Source of the DNA: Allofournierella sp.
Lineage (GTDB): Bacteria > Bacillota > Clostridia > Oscillospirales > Ruminococcaceae
Direction: 5' to 3'
DNA length: 64,000 bases
NCBI GenBank assembly: GCA_020025635.1
Contig: JAHHRU010000008.1
Coordinates: forward strand, 23,924 to 87,923
Both the position numbers and the translations under genes were made by a program. Shown piece by piece: positions 33,935 to 42,594 of this stretch (position 1 is the first letter of the stretch; every line of letters begins with the position of its first letter). The notes beneath the pieces were generated by a model. It saw only the letters and a list, made by a program, of their open reading frames with translations. It was not told where the DNA came from and did not search any database.

Positions 33935-34480
33935 ATGGCTTCCACTATGAAACGTACTTCCCCTTGCGAACGGGTGCGCGATTTGCTGCATTTGTTCCAC
34001 ACTTTTCAGCTGACACCGGACCAGGAGCTGGAACTTGAATATACCCTGACTGGTCTGCTGCAGAAATTCTTACAGCCGGATAAAGGCCATCTGCAAGAGT
34101 GGAAGTACACTCCGGATGGAAGAAGGCTGTTTCACCACTGGGTACGGCAGACAATGAACGGACAGCGGTTAAATCCGGAGGTGGAGCAAGCCCTCTGGCT
34201 TCAATATACCGGATGCACGCTGGTGAAGACGCGCACAGCAAGACCCGCCGAAGGTACGCCCCGCCGCTGTGTATGCTGCGGTGCAAAAAGCGGTCTGGAA
34301 ATCGATCACAAAATTCCGCTGGCTTGTGGCGGAAGGGATGTTGCAGCAAATGTTCAGTATTTGTGCAAGCATCACAATGGAAAAAAGAACGACCGCATTA
34401 CACATGTGCCCATCGTTCTGCGCAGCGCAAATCATTCAGATCCTGTCCGGGCCAGCCCGGCACCTTTTCAGACACCATAA
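33935..34480 (+). CDS. HNH endonuclease
   Basis: 181 residues. The C-terminal HNH fold is clear: zinc-type C-x2-C (Cys112, Cys115), then EIDHKIPLACGG with the His125 catalytic position, the Asn in NVQYLC, and Cys144-x-His146-His147 in CKHHNGKKND. The helical N-terminal ~105 residues are unrecognised and could bind DNA or a partner. An earlier in-frame ATG (33893) lies inside the terminator hairpin, so 33935 is preferred although its ribosome binding site is weak, which also argues for low expression. It sits between two DGQHR paralogues, suggesting it cuts DNA under their control. Confidence 0.85.
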   Translation: MASTMKRTSPCERVRDLLHLFHTFQLTPDQELELEYTLTGLLQKFLQPDKGHLQEWKYTPDGRRLFHHWVRQTMNGQRLNPEVEQALWLQYTGCTLVKTRTARPAEGTPRRCVCCGAKSGLEIDHKIPLACGGRDVAANVQYLCKHHNGKKNDRITHVPIVLRSANHSDPVRASPAPFQTP

Positions 34481-34493
34481 AAAATGATACAAT
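34465..34493 (+). promoter_or_regulatory. candidate promoter of DGQHR protein B
   Basis: TTTTCA (34465-34470), 17 bases, TACAAT (34488-34493), at the end of the HNH gene. It would give the second DGQHR gene some expression of its own. Confidence 0.45.
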
Positions 34494-34569
34494 AGAGCTA
34501 AAGTTGCAACATATATGGAAATTGCCCTGAGGCTGTCGTTTCAGAGCTTTTCTCAAGGAGGAGCTTTTC

Positions 34570-35889
34570 ATGAAAAAAAACGCAAAGAAGGCCCTGACAC
34601 GCACAGATGTTCTGGAAATCATCGATCATCTTCGTGAAACATACGGCGATGTTATGGTAAAACCCCTGATACTTCTGCGGCGTAACAGTAAAAAAATAAT
34701 GTATACCACCTCCATGGAAGTATCTTTTTTGCTGGGGCTGTGCTGCCGGTACCCCAGAACCATGGAAAATCCGGAAGGCATCCAGCGCGCTCTGAATGCC
34801 GGTAAGGTAAGCGAGATCCGGGAAAAAATGGCAGGAAAAGATAAGCCCCAATACCCAAATAACATTTCCATTGCCATGCATCTGCCGGATGATTTTAACA
34901 AGCGCACCAAACGGACAGTGCTGGAAATTCAGTCCTCTCAGGATATCCAGGTTCCTGGAGGCAGACCGGGAGATCTTCATCTGCTGAAGCTGCACTTGGA
35001 CCGGCTGCGAGAATACTATGAGTATGACTGCTCATTGGATGATGAGGACAATTTCACAGATCCTCTGGAAGATTTTGTAAGCGTGCTTTGTGACGGCCAT
35101 CACAGACTGCAGGGCGCCTTTGAAGCAGGTCAGCTGGATTATGAGTTTTCCACCACGATCATGATGGATGCGTACCACAAGGATCTGGCCGTCGCATTCA
35201 ACCTGATCAATGCTCATCAGGACAAACCCAGCCCCAATCATGTTCTTATGATCAACGTTATGGCGGATCTTCTGAGCAGCCGGCAAAGTCTGGCCTACAA
35301 CATTGCCGATCGGCTGAACAGCGGGGAGACGGTACTGAAGGATCATATCAATTTTTATGATGGCCCCCGCGACAAATCGCTGCCGCCGGCCTATCTGAAA
35401 GCAATCAAAATGCAAAAGCTGCTGGAAAAGTGGCTGGACGACGAGAAAGACTGCAGTGGCCGTACTACTTCCAACAATCCAGAAGCCTGTGCAAAAGCGA
35501 TCAATGACTACCTGCTGGCGTGGCAGCAGGTGTACCCAGATGCTTTTGGCAATAAGAAATATGTGCTGACCAAAGCCATGGGCATTCAATTGATGCTGGG
35601 TGCCTACCGTAATCTCTTTGGCTATCTGTCCAAACGTGTGCATATGGTAAATTATGGAGAATGTGCCACAACAGAACAGTTTGCAGCAGCATTGCGGGAC
35701 TGCCTGTTTGTGGAAGAGGATGGGCAGCTGCGGCCTATCCGGCTGAATGAGATGAATTCCCAAGTAGAATATGATATGCCTTTGGACTGGTACGGAGAAA
35801 ACTTCCGTGGACTTTCCAGCGGAGCAGGCATTGGCCAATTGAACAGATTGATCAATGATTATATTGTAGATGTAAAAATCAACGGCTGA
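34570..35889 (+). CDS. DGQHR-motif (DndB-like) protein B
   Basis: 439 residues, diverged paralogue of the protein at 32541-33854. The signature is LCDGHHRLQGAFEAG at residues ~173-187, with DGHHR at 175-179, closer to the canonical DGQHR than copy A because it keeps the His. Shared blocks include LDDEKDCSG, INDYLLAWQQVYPDAF, KAMGIQLMLGAYRNLFGYL and the C-terminal LDWYGENFRGLSSGAGI. AAGGAGGAG precedes the ATG. A and B lie in one direction around the HNH gene, so they may form a heteromer that controls the nuclease. No helicase, ATPase or methylase is encoded next to them. Confidence 0.7.
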   Translation: MKKNAKKALTRTDVLEIIDHLRETYGDVMVKPLILLRRNSKKIMYTTSMEVSFLLGLCCRYPRTMENPEGIQRALNAGKVSEIREKMAGKDKPQYPNNISIAMHLPDDFNKRTKRTVLEIQSSQDIQVPGGRPGDLHLLKLHLDRLREYYEYDCSLDDEDNFTDPLEDFVSVLCDGHHRLQGAFEAGQLDYEFSTTIMMDAYHKDLAVAFNLINAHQDKPSPNHVLMINVMADLLSSRQSLAYNIADRLNSGETVLKDHINFYDGPRDKSLPPAYLKAIKMQKLLEKWLDDEKDCSGRTTSNNPEACAKAINDYLLAWQQVYPDAFGNKKYVLTKAMGIQLMLGAYRNLFGYLSKRVHMVNYGECATTEQFAAALRDCLFVEEDGQLRPIRLNEMNSQVEYDMPLDWYGENFRGLSSGAGIGQLNRLINDYIVDVKING

Positions 35890-35922
35890 CTCAAAGCCAA
35901 GGGCGATATGACATTCTAAAAC

Positions 35923-35977
35923 AAAAAGCTCAGCAAGAAATGTGGCACGCTGCCGGTTTTTGCTGAGCTTTTTGCGG
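35923..35977 (+). terminator. terminator after the DGQHR/HNH island
   Basis: AAAAAGCTCAGCAA pairs with TTGCTGAGCTTTTT (35923-35936 with 35960-35973). Between here and the tRNA terminator, 35978-36180 contains a small hairpin (ATCCTGC...GCAGGAT) and no gene that I can support. Confidence 0.8.
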
Positions 35978-36179
35978 CTCTGTTTGGCATTAACACGATG
36001 GGGGACAGATCCTGCCTTTGGAGCAGGATGGTTTCAAAATTCGGCAAAACAGCATTCTGGCTGCGCTGCCTGACACTGCACCGGAAAACGGCCTGAAAAG
36101 TGTTTGAGCCAGCATCGATTTTATACAATTTTTTAGGAGAGAACTCATAAAAAGCCCCTTTTTCAGGGGTTTGGGCATA

Positions 36180-36219
36180 AAAAAAGAAAAGCCAGTAAAC
36201 CCTTGAGTTTACTGGCTTT
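36180..36219 (-). terminator. terminator of tRNA-Ser
   Basis: On the minus strand AAAAGCCAGTAAAC pairs with GTTTACTGGCTTTT, followed by a T-run, directly behind the tRNA 3' end. Confidence 0.8.
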
Positions 36220-36223
36220 TCTT

Positions 36224-36315
36224 TGGCGGAGATGGTGGGAGTCGAACCCACGCGCCGCTCTCGCGACCTAAAGCATTTCGAGTGCTCCCTCTTACGACCT
36301 CTTGAGTACATCTCC
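36224..36315 (-). tRNA. tRNA-Ser (CGA anticodon)
   Basis: 92-base gene including an encoded CCA. The acceptor stem is GGAGATG/CATCTCC, the anticodon loop CTCGAAA gives CGA, a long variable arm is present as in serine tRNAs, and the T-loop is GGTTCGACTCC. It reads UCG codons. Its 3' end faces the DGQHR/HNH island, as is usual where islands integrate at tRNA genes. Confidence 0.92.
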
Positions 36316-36384
36316 ATATGAAAACGGTTCCCGGACCCTTTTGGGCCGCCGGGACCCTTTGGGCAATTCAAAGCCCTGTATCTG

Positions 36385-36413
36385 ATTATATCGGATAGAA
36401 GTGATTGTGTCAA
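36385..36413 (-). promoter_or_regulatory. promoter of tRNA-Ser
   Basis: Minus strand: consensus TTGACA (36408-36413), 17 bases, TATAAT (36385-36390), about 70 bases upstream of the tRNA. A hairpin of GC-rich arms lies in the leader. Confidence 0.85.
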
Positions 36414-36511
36414 ATGAAACTTTTTTCAGAACCTGCTCCGGCCTGTGCTTTGGCTGCAAATGCCACCGCAAAGGCCGGAACAAGGCCCTCTGTTTGTATT
36501 TTTTTAAATAA

Positions 36512-37426
36512 TTATACAAACAGTTTATCAAGGCTGTTTTCTTTTGGGGTTTGGGGCAGCGTGTTTTCCAGATCCTGCAAAATTTCCTGCCAGCCTTTGC
36601 CCATGCGGGCGGCCTCCAAAACAGCGGCCAATTCTTCCTTTTGGGGCTCCCGGGGCTTTTCGCCGGGGGCTTCGTCGCCTTCCTTTAAAGCAAGGCCCCA
36701 ATAGCTGATGCCCTGCCAGCCGTTTTTGTATCCGGTGTGTTTCTGCCTGCCCTCACACACAAAGCCCCGGGCCTTATGAAAGGCTTCGCTTGCTTCGTTG
36801 GGGTCTGCCAGAACGGCGTAGGCGTTCCAATAGCCCTGCCGTGCAAGGCTTGCCAAAAGGGCGGCATACAGCATGGAGCCCACCCCTTTCCGCCGGGCAC
36901 CGGGCGCAAGGTAAATGGTGGTTTCCGCATCCCAGCTGTAAGCGCCGCGGCCCGTTTCCCAGGGGTGCGCACACACAAACCCCAAGGGCTCACCCAGGGC
37001 ATTGCGGGCAATGAGATAGGGCAGGCGGCGGGAGATCTTGCGGATCTCGGCCCGGTAATCGCTCTCAGAAGGGACCTCGGTGAGAAAAGAGGCGGTGGAG
37101 CTGCGGATATAATATCCGGCAATGCTGCGCACATCGGCCGCATCAGCGGGCACCGCCGGGCGCAGCAGCACAAATTCCCGGGGCCGAAAGGAAGCGGCCA
37201 GCGCTTCCTTTTGTTCTTTGGGAAGCTTTTTCAGCTGGGCTTCCCGGCGGAGGGCAGCCGATTTATCCGGCTGCACCTCGGCATAGGCAAGGCCCTCGGC
37301 CCCGAACGCCTTGGTATAAGCTGCGCCCCGGCCGCCGGTATGGGCGGCGATGCGTTTTTCCAGGTCATTGGTCCAGCCGGTATACAGGGCCCCGTTTTTG
37401 CACCGGGCCATATAAACATACGCCAT
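36512..37426 (-). CDS. GIY-YIG nuclease domain fused to GNAT acetyltransferase
   Basis: 304 residues. Residues 1-~80 are a UvrC/YhbQ-type GIY-YIG domain (VYMARCKNGALYTGWTNDLEKR with the Tyr pair and Arg, then a Lys-rich end). Residues ~87-245 are a GNAT domain of the phosphinothricin-acetyltransferase type: LRPAVPADAADVRSIAGYY at the start, TTIYLAPGARRKGVGSMLY with the acetyl-CoA P-loop, and a late YKNGWQGISYW. A ~60-residue Glu/Lys-rich tail follows. Single YhbQ-like proteins and PAT acetyltransferases are common, but the fusion is unusual. GGAGGG precedes the ATG, and the stop of the MYG1 gene lies five bases upstream, so the two form an operon. Confidence 0.85.
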   Translation of the reverse strand: MAYVYMARCKNGALYTGWTNDLEKRIAAHTGGRGAAYTKAFGAEGLAYAEVQPDKSAALRREAQLKKLPKEQKEALAASFRPREFVLLRPAVPADAADVRSIAGYYIRSSTASFLTEVPSESDYRAEIRKISRRLPYLIARNALGEPLGFVCAHPWETGRGAYSWDAETTIYLAPGARRKGVGSMLYAALLASLARQGYWNAYAVLADPNEASEAFHKARGFVCEGRQKHTGYKNGWQGISYWGLALKEGDEAPGEKPREPQKEELAAVLEAARMGKGWQEILQDLENTLPQTPKENSLDKLFV

Positions 37427-37431
37427 CTGGT

Positions 37432-38253
37432 TTATCCCTCCAGCTGCTGGGCAAGCCGGCAGGCCTCAATGGCGGTTTCCTTACTGTCCGCAGTGATGAG
37501 GAACCGGCTGGCGTGGCAGAAGCGCAGGCCCTCCAGGCCGCTGCTTGCCTCCAGCTCCTGGGCCGGACGGCCGGCCCAGATCTGCGGGAAGGGGCACTTG
37601 GGCCGCTTTGTGCGGTTGTCGTTCACACACTGGGCCGACCAGCCGCCCCGCTGGCTGGGATAAACCACGAATTCGGCATCGGTGCGGTACAGGGCGTTTT
37701 TCCAGGGCGCATACCGGCTGAGCACCACAATGCCGTCCTCCATTTTATCATAGGCCTTTTTCACCAGCGCATCGGCCCGGTTCACGGCATTTGCCATTTC
37801 AATGTTGTTTTGCAGGATGACCTTTGCAAACTCCACCGCTTTGGCAAAGCACGCATCCGGGTCCTCCTTCTGGTCCCACAGGGGGTTGAAGCTGCCAATG
37901 GCATCGGCCAGAAGGCAGCTTTCGCCAGTATTGTCGTTCAGATCCAGCGGCTGAACAAAATTTTCGTCCAGCAGGCGGGCCTGATGCTCGCCCACAAGGC
38001 CGGGGCCCAGCATCCGCCACAGAAGGCCGAATGCCGCATAGGGCACGCCGTTGGCACGCATCTCCCGCTCTGAGCTGTGATGGTCGAACATCCCATCACC
38101 GATATCATAAACGATGCCGTTGAAATCCTCGGGAACGGCAAACCCCCGCTCCACCTTGAAATCCGGCCGCACAATGCTCAGCAGTGCGGTGGCAAACACG
38201 TCGTCGGCATGGAACCGGCCGCCGTGGGTAAATCCTTTTGCAGGTACGATCAT
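37432..38253 (-). CDS. MYG1/GAMM1-family metal-dependent hydrolase
   Basis: 273 residues; MYG1 proteins are DHH-like phosphohydrolases, and the eukaryotic member is a 3'-5' RNA exonuclease. Metal-site motifs are FHADDVFATALL near residues 14-25, DIGDGMFDHHSSE near 50-62, and a later WSAQCV/PKCPFP region. Length is normal for the compact bacterial form. It is followed five bases later by the GIY-YIG fusion gene. Confidence 0.85.
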   Translation of the reverse strand: MIVPAKGFTHGGRFHADDVFATALLSIVRPDFKVERGFAVPEDFNGIVYDIGDGMFDHHSSEREMRANGVPYAAFGLLWRMLGPGLVGEHQARLLDENFVQPLDLNDNTGESCLLADAIGSFNPLWDQKEDPDACFAKAVEFAKVILQNNIEMANAVNRADALVKKAYDKMEDGIVVLSRYAPWKNALYRTDAEFVVYPSQRGGWSAQCVNDNRTKRPKCPFPQIWAGRPAQELEASSGLEGLRFCHASRFLITADSKETAIEACRLAQQLEG

Positions 38254-38377
38254 CCTGTAAACGCCCCTTTTCCTTTTGTTTCCATCCAGTATAGCACATC
38301 CGGGGGGTAAAAAACAGCAAACCGGAATATAATTGGGAAAGTCTTAACAAAAGTTTCATGCTACCGGCGGTCTCTTA

Positions 38378-38386
38378 TGTTATAAT
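38378..38386 (+). promoter_or_regulatory. extended -10 promoter of the amidase
   Basis: TGT followed by consensus TATAAT (38381-38386), 45 bases before the ATG. The -35 is poor, as usual for extended -10 promoters. Confidence 0.65.
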
Positions 38387-38430
38387 GAGGGTATTATCGG
38401 CAAAATACGACAAACAGGGGGGATTTCATT

Positions 38431-40632
38431 ATGAAAACCCAGGTAAAAAACCGCCGCGTGCTGGCGGCGATCATTGCGGCTCTGGCAGTTCTGCTGCTGG
38501 TGGGGCTGGCCGTTTTGGGCGTTGTGCTGGTGCGGGGCAAAAAATCCCAGACCGCACTCTCCCGGCAGGGAAGCATCCTTGCAGTGGAGCTGGACAGCGC
38601 CTGGGCCGACTTCTTTGCCCAGAAGCACAGCGTGCAGGAACAGACGGATTATCTCACCCAAACGCTGGACCGGGTGAAAGCCCTTGGCGGCAACACCATC
38701 CTTTTGACCGGCCGTGTGGGCGATGACGCCCTGTTCCGGGGCAAGCAGAAGGTGGAGGGCATGCCGGCCACCGCTTCCCGCATCCAGGCAAACGACGGCA
38801 TTTTTTCCAAATTCGACCCGCTGGAGGAACTGAGCCGCCGGGCAAAGGAGCAGGACATTTCGGTGGCCCTGCTGGCCACCGACCAATGGGGCACCCAGCT
38901 GTTTGACGGCTCGGCCCTGCCCCAGTGGCTGGACTGGGTGGCGGACAAGTACCGGCTGCCGGTGTACGGCCCCATGAGCCAGACCGACCGGCTGGGCTGC
39001 CGGGTATTTTCCGGCTATGCGGCCAAATCGCCGGATCTGCTGCGGCTGGACGGTGCGCCCGGCTCGCTTGCGGCGGCTTACCAGACAAAGCCCGAAAGCG
39101 GCGGCCTTATTCTGGGCAGCCTGACCCAGCTGGAAGCCGACCCCTCGGCCTCGGCCCTGCTGTTTACCTATCTTTCGGCAAAGCCCGAAGAGCTGCCCCA
39201 GCTGATGGATAAGCCGGTGCCCCAGGAATTGGGCATCGTGAGCCCCGCCGAAGGGGATAATCTCTGGAGCGACAATGTATATCTCATCGGCACCAGCGCA
39301 CCCGACGGCGGCCCTGTTACCGTAAACGGCAAGCCGGTGGGCTACCAGGGCGACAAGGGCGTTTGGGGCATCCTTCTTCCGGTCGTGCCCGGCGAAAACA
39401 ACTATTCGGCCGTACAGGGCGGCAAAACCGTTACCGTCACCGTGCAAAAGCCCACCGGCGGCGGCTGGGGCGGCGGCGGAACTGCCATTCAGTCGGACGG
39501 CTCCGTGCCTGCCGAATGGGGCCAGAAGCTGCGCATCACCGAGCCCCTTGCCAGCCTGCTTTCGGACTACGGCAACCCGGATTCCATCACCATGACCCTT
39601 TATCAGGGCGCGGTGGCCGAGGTAGCCAACAGCTACCCCGTGACCCGGGGCAGCAAAAAGTCCCACGTTTATCAGCTGCAGAACGGCGGCTTCGTCCGCT
39701 CGCAGGATTGTGAGCTGCTGCCCCCGGACACCCCCAACGCAGCCTTCACCGGGGCCGTGCACGAAACCGTAGGCCGGGACGAGGTGATCACCTTCCAGGG
39801 CACCGGCACCCCCGCCTACACCCACAGCTGGGAAGGCAATGAGCTGACCCTCACCTTCCTTTCCGCCGGCTGGACCGGCACCGAGATGCCGGTGAACTTC
39901 GGCTTCGGCGGGGCCCTGGCCGAGGCCGGGAACTCGGAAAACAGCATGCTGGTGAAATTCCATTTCAGCGATGTGGACCCTTTGTGGGGCTACCATGTGG
40001 ACTACACCCCCGAGGGCGGCACCCGCATCGTTCTCAAGCACGCCCCCAAGCGCGGTGAGGACCCTGCCCGCCCGCTGGAAGGTGTGACCGTGATGCTGGA
40101 CCCCGGCCACGGCGGCACCGACATGGGCGCCATCGGGGCTGTGAGCGAGACCTTCCCCCAGGAAAAGGATATGAACCTTGCCGAGGCCCGGGCCGCCCAG
40201 TTCCGTTTGGAGCAGCTGGGCGCCACCGTGCTGATGACCCGCACAGACGACAGCTTCCCCACCTTGGGCGACCGCATCCAGATGCTCAACTCCAAGCGGC
40301 CTGATTTCTTCATTTCGCTGCACCACAACAGCGGAGCACTCACCTCGGATCTGAGCAATCTGACCGGCACCGAGGTTTACTGGTTCTACACCGAGGGCAA
40401 GCCCCTTGCCCAGAACCTGCTCAACCGGGTGACCCAGGCTGCCGGCCGGCCGGACAAGGGCATCCGCTACAACTACTTCTATGTGACCCGCTCCAACCTG
40501 TGCCCGGCCGTTCTTTTGGAAACCGGCTTTGTGTGCAGCCCTCTGGACTACGAAAAAGGCACCGAGACCGATATCCTTTGGGCCGAGGGCGGCGCAGTGG
40601 CCCAGGCCGTGCTGGACAGCATCCCCCAGTGA
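38431..40632 (+). CDS. cell-wall N-acetylmuramoyl-L-alanine amidase with N-terminal GHL-like domain
   Basis: 733 residues. One N-terminal membrane segment (~12-33) anchors it outside. Residues ~50-260 look like a TIM-barrel glycosidase-like domain (ILAVELDSAWAD, VKALGGNTILLTGRVG, GRVGDDALF). Middle residues ~265-550 are beta-rich, with a Gly-rich linker GGGWGGGG. The C-terminal Amidase_3 domain (~550-733) has the zinc ligands: VMLDPGHGGTDMGAIG, a Glu in the EKDMNLAEAR region, and SLHHNSG. It should cut peptidoglycan during growth or division. Domain roles other than the amidase are inferred. Confidence 0.85.
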   Translation: MKTQVKNRRVLAAIIAALAVLLLVGLAVLGVVLVRGKKSQTALSRQGSILAVELDSAWADFFAQKHSVQEQTDYLTQTLDRVKALGGNTILLTGRVGDDALFRGKQKVEGMPATASRIQANDGIFSKFDPLEELSRRAKEQDISVALLATDQWGTQLFDGSALPQWLDWVADKYRLPVYGPMSQTDRLGCRVFSGYAAKSPDLLRLDGAPGSLAAAYQTKPESGGLILGSLTQLEADPSASALLFTYLSAKPEELPQLMDKPVPQELGIVSPAEGDNLWSDNVYLIGTSAPDGGPVTVNGKPVGYQGDKGVWGILLPVVPGENNYSAVQGGKTVTVTVQKPTGGGWGGGGTAIQSDGSVPAEWGQKLRITEPLASLLSDYGNPDSITMTLYQGAVAEVANSYPVTRGSKKSHVYQLQNGGFVRSQDCELLPPDTPNAAFTGAVHETVGRDEVITFQGTGTPAYTHSWEGNELTLTFLSAGWTGTEMPVNFGFGGALAEAGNSENSMLVKFHFSDVDPLWGYHVDYTPEGGTRIVLKHAPKRGEDPARPLEGVTVMLDPGHGGTDMGAIGAVSETFPQEKDMNLAEARAAQFRLEQLGATVLMTRTDDSFPTLGDRIQMLNSKRPDFFISLHHNSGALTSDLSNLTGTEVYWFYTEGKPLAQNLLNRVTQAAGRPDKGIRYNYFYVTRSNLCPAVLLETGFVCSPLDYEKGTETDILWAEGGAVAQAVLDSIPQ

Positions 40633-40665
40633 TCTCACTGAAAAGAGGCCCCTTCCATACAAAAC

Positions 40666-40709
40666 AAAGCGAGTGCACGGAAACCTTTCCGCGCACTCGC
40701 TTTTCTTTT
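40666..40709 (+). terminator. terminator after the amidase
   Basis: GCGAGTGC pairs with GCACTCGC, with an inner CGGAAA/TTTCCG stem, followed by TTTTCTTTT. Confidence 0.8.
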
Positions 40710-40715
40710 AAAAAG

Positions 40716-40765
40716 GCAAAAAGACGCCCGCCAGCCGGAAGGAGAGAAGGCTGGCGGGCTTTTTT
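40716..40765. terminator. bidirectional terminator before the peptide-binding gene end
   Basis: GCCCGCCAGCC (40726-40736) pairs with GGCTGGCGGGC (40749-40759); T6 on the right and an A-run on the left. It ends the minus-strand binding-protein gene and backs up the amidase terminator. Confidence 0.8.
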
Positions 40766-40800
40766 AAGGGGTTTTTAAAAAAGGATGGCTTTTTGTTCGA

Positions 40801-42480
40801 TCACTCGATGTAACCGTACTGCAGGTACCAGTAGCCGTAGGGGCTGTGCCAGGTGCCCTTCAGCTGGGGATTCTGCAGCCAGAAGTCGGAATAGTAGGCA
40901 ACCGGGATCATTGCGTAATTTTCCATCAGGGTGTCTTCCACCTTGTGCAGCTGGGCAAAGTGCTCGGCGGCATCGCCCACACGGGAAGCTTCCAGGGCGG
41001 CATCCACTTCGGGGAGGGAGACCTTGCCGTCGTTGTTGCCGTTTTCGGTCTGGAACAGCTCCAGCATATTGGAAGCATCGTTGTAGTCCATGACCCAGCC
41101 GTTGCGGGCCATCTCATAATCGCCGGCACGGCGCATCGGGGTGAAGGCCTTCCATTCCACGATCTCGATCTTCATGTCGATGTTCAGGACCTGCTTATAC
41201 TCGTTCTGCAGGTACTCGGCCAGGGGGCGGTGATAACCGGCATCGTTGGTGGTGTAGGTGATGGTGGGGAAGCCTTCGCCGTTGGGGTAGCCGGCCTCTG
41301 CCAGGGCATCCTTTGCGGCCTGCTCACGGGCTTCCCGCTCTTCGGGAATGAAGCCGGGCTTGCTGTTTTCCATGAAGTCCTTGCCGTCTGCATCGGTGAT
41401 GCCGGGGCCGCAGATGTTGTAAGCCGGCTTGTAGGTGCCCTGCATCAGGGTGTTGGCCACATAGTCACGGTCAACGGCCAGGCTCAGCGCCTTGCGCACC
41501 AGGGGATTGTCAAAGGGAGCCTTCTGGGTGTTGAAGCTCAGGTAATAGGTGCCCATGGTGGTGGCCACGCTGAAGTCGCCGCCGTCCTCGGCTCTGCTCA
41601 GGCTTTCGATCTCTTCGGTGGGAACGTCCTTGATGAGCTGGGCGGCACCGGTCTGGTAGGCGGTGTAGGAGGCGTTGGCATCCTCCATCAGCAGGAAGGT
41701 GATCTCCTGGGTAACGATCTTGGCGGGGTCCCAGCCGCCCTTATAGTTGGGGTTCTTTTCGCAGACGATCTTTTCGCCCAGCACCCAGTCCTTCATGCGG
41801 TAGGGGCCGTTGCAGACGAAGGTTTCGGGGCTGTTGGTCCAGCCGTCGCCGCCGGCTTCGACCGCTGCCTTGTTGACAGGGGAGAGGGCTGCGAACGCGG
41901 CCATCTTGTCGAAGTAGGAGCAGGGGTAAGCCAGCTCAACGACCAGGGTCTTTGCATCCGGGGCGCTCACGGCCAGCTGGCCTTCGCCGAAGCCCTTGAT
42001 CATGCCCACGGCGGTTTCCGCATAGGGGGCAGCGGTGCCCGGGTCGGCAATGCGGTTCATGGTATAAACGAAATCCTCTGCGGTGAGGGGCTCGCCGTTG
42101 GACCATTTCAGATCATCCCGCAAAGTGAAGGTCCAAACCATGCCGTCCTCGCTCACTTCCCATTTTTCGGCCTGACCGGGCTGCACCTTGTTGTCCTGGT
42201 CCACGATCAGAAGCGGCTCGAAGAAGGTCATGATCATATTTGCACCGTCAATGGCGGAATTCTTGGCAGGGTCGATGGTTTCGGGGCTGGTGCCGATCTG
42301 GACCGCAAAGTTGGAACCCGCATCCAGCTTGGGGGCATCCGCACAGGCCAGGCGCACATCTGCCGGGGCAGCGGCTCCCCCTTCAGAGCCTTCGGCAGGC
42401 GCGGCTGCCGGGGCACCGCCGCATGCTGTCATCGAAAGGGCCAGCAGTGCGGCCAAAGTTGCAGCGAACAGTTTTTTCAT
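40801..42480 (-). CDS. oppA: oligopeptide/dipeptide ABC transporter binding lipoprotein
   Basis: 559-residue SBP family 5 protein with a signal peptide and lipobox ending SMTAC (Cys20), hence lipid-anchored outside the membrane. The body shows the family landmarks: IDPAKNSAIDGANMI, the LRDDLKWSNGEPLTAEDF block, RKALSLAVDRDYVA, and a late YNDASNMLELF. It delivers peptides to the permease/ATPase complex encoded just upstream (42887-46905). A terminator and its own promoter separate it from that operon, so it can be made in larger amount. Confidence 0.92.
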   Translation of the reverse strand: MKKLFAATLAALLALSMTACGGAPAAAPAEGSEGGAAAPADVRLACADAPKLDAGSNFAVQIGTSPETIDPAKNSAIDGANMIMTFFEPLLIVDQDNKVQPGQAEKWEVSEDGMVWTFTLRDDLKWSNGEPLTAEDFVYTMNRIADPGTAAPYAETAVGMIKGFGEGQLAVSAPDAKTLVVELAYPCSYFDKMAAFAALSPVNKAAVEAGGDGWTNSPETFVCNGPYRMKDWVLGEKIVCEKNPNYKGGWDPAKIVTQEITFLLMEDANASYTAYQTGAAQLIKDVPTEEIESLSRAEDGGDFSVATTMGTYYLSFNTQKAPFDNPLVRKALSLAVDRDYVANTLMQGTYKPAYNICGPGITDADGKDFMENSKPGFIPEEREAREQAAKDALAEAGYPNGEGFPTITYTTNDAGYHRPLAEYLQNEYKQVLNIDMKIEIVEWKAFTPMRRAGDYEMARNGWVMDYNDASNMLELFQTENGNNDGKVSLPEVDAALEASRVGDAAEHFAQLHKVEDTLMENYAMIPVAYYSDFWLQNPQLKGTWHSPYGYWYLQYGYIE

Positions 42481-42594
42481 GGTTTGTTTCCTCCTCTATT
42501 GCGTTTTCACTTGATTGCACGCCTTCCTTGCTTTCCCGCGCGCAAAAGTGTTTTCCAGCGGTGGAATTTTCCGCCGTCGGATTTTATGTTTACT

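Noticed and set aside
32541..35889. Phosphorothioation (dnd/ssp) operon
   Set aside because: Only DndB-like proteins are present; the desulfurase, PAPS-reductase-like and ATPase components are missing from the window.
36224..36315. Proven attachment site for the DGQHR island
   Set aside because: No duplicate of the tRNA 3' end and no integrase were found, so only proximity supports it.
35916..36413. A minus-strand protein gene around tRNA-Ser
   Set aside because: It runs through the tRNA, its promoter and its terminator, and has no recognisable domain.
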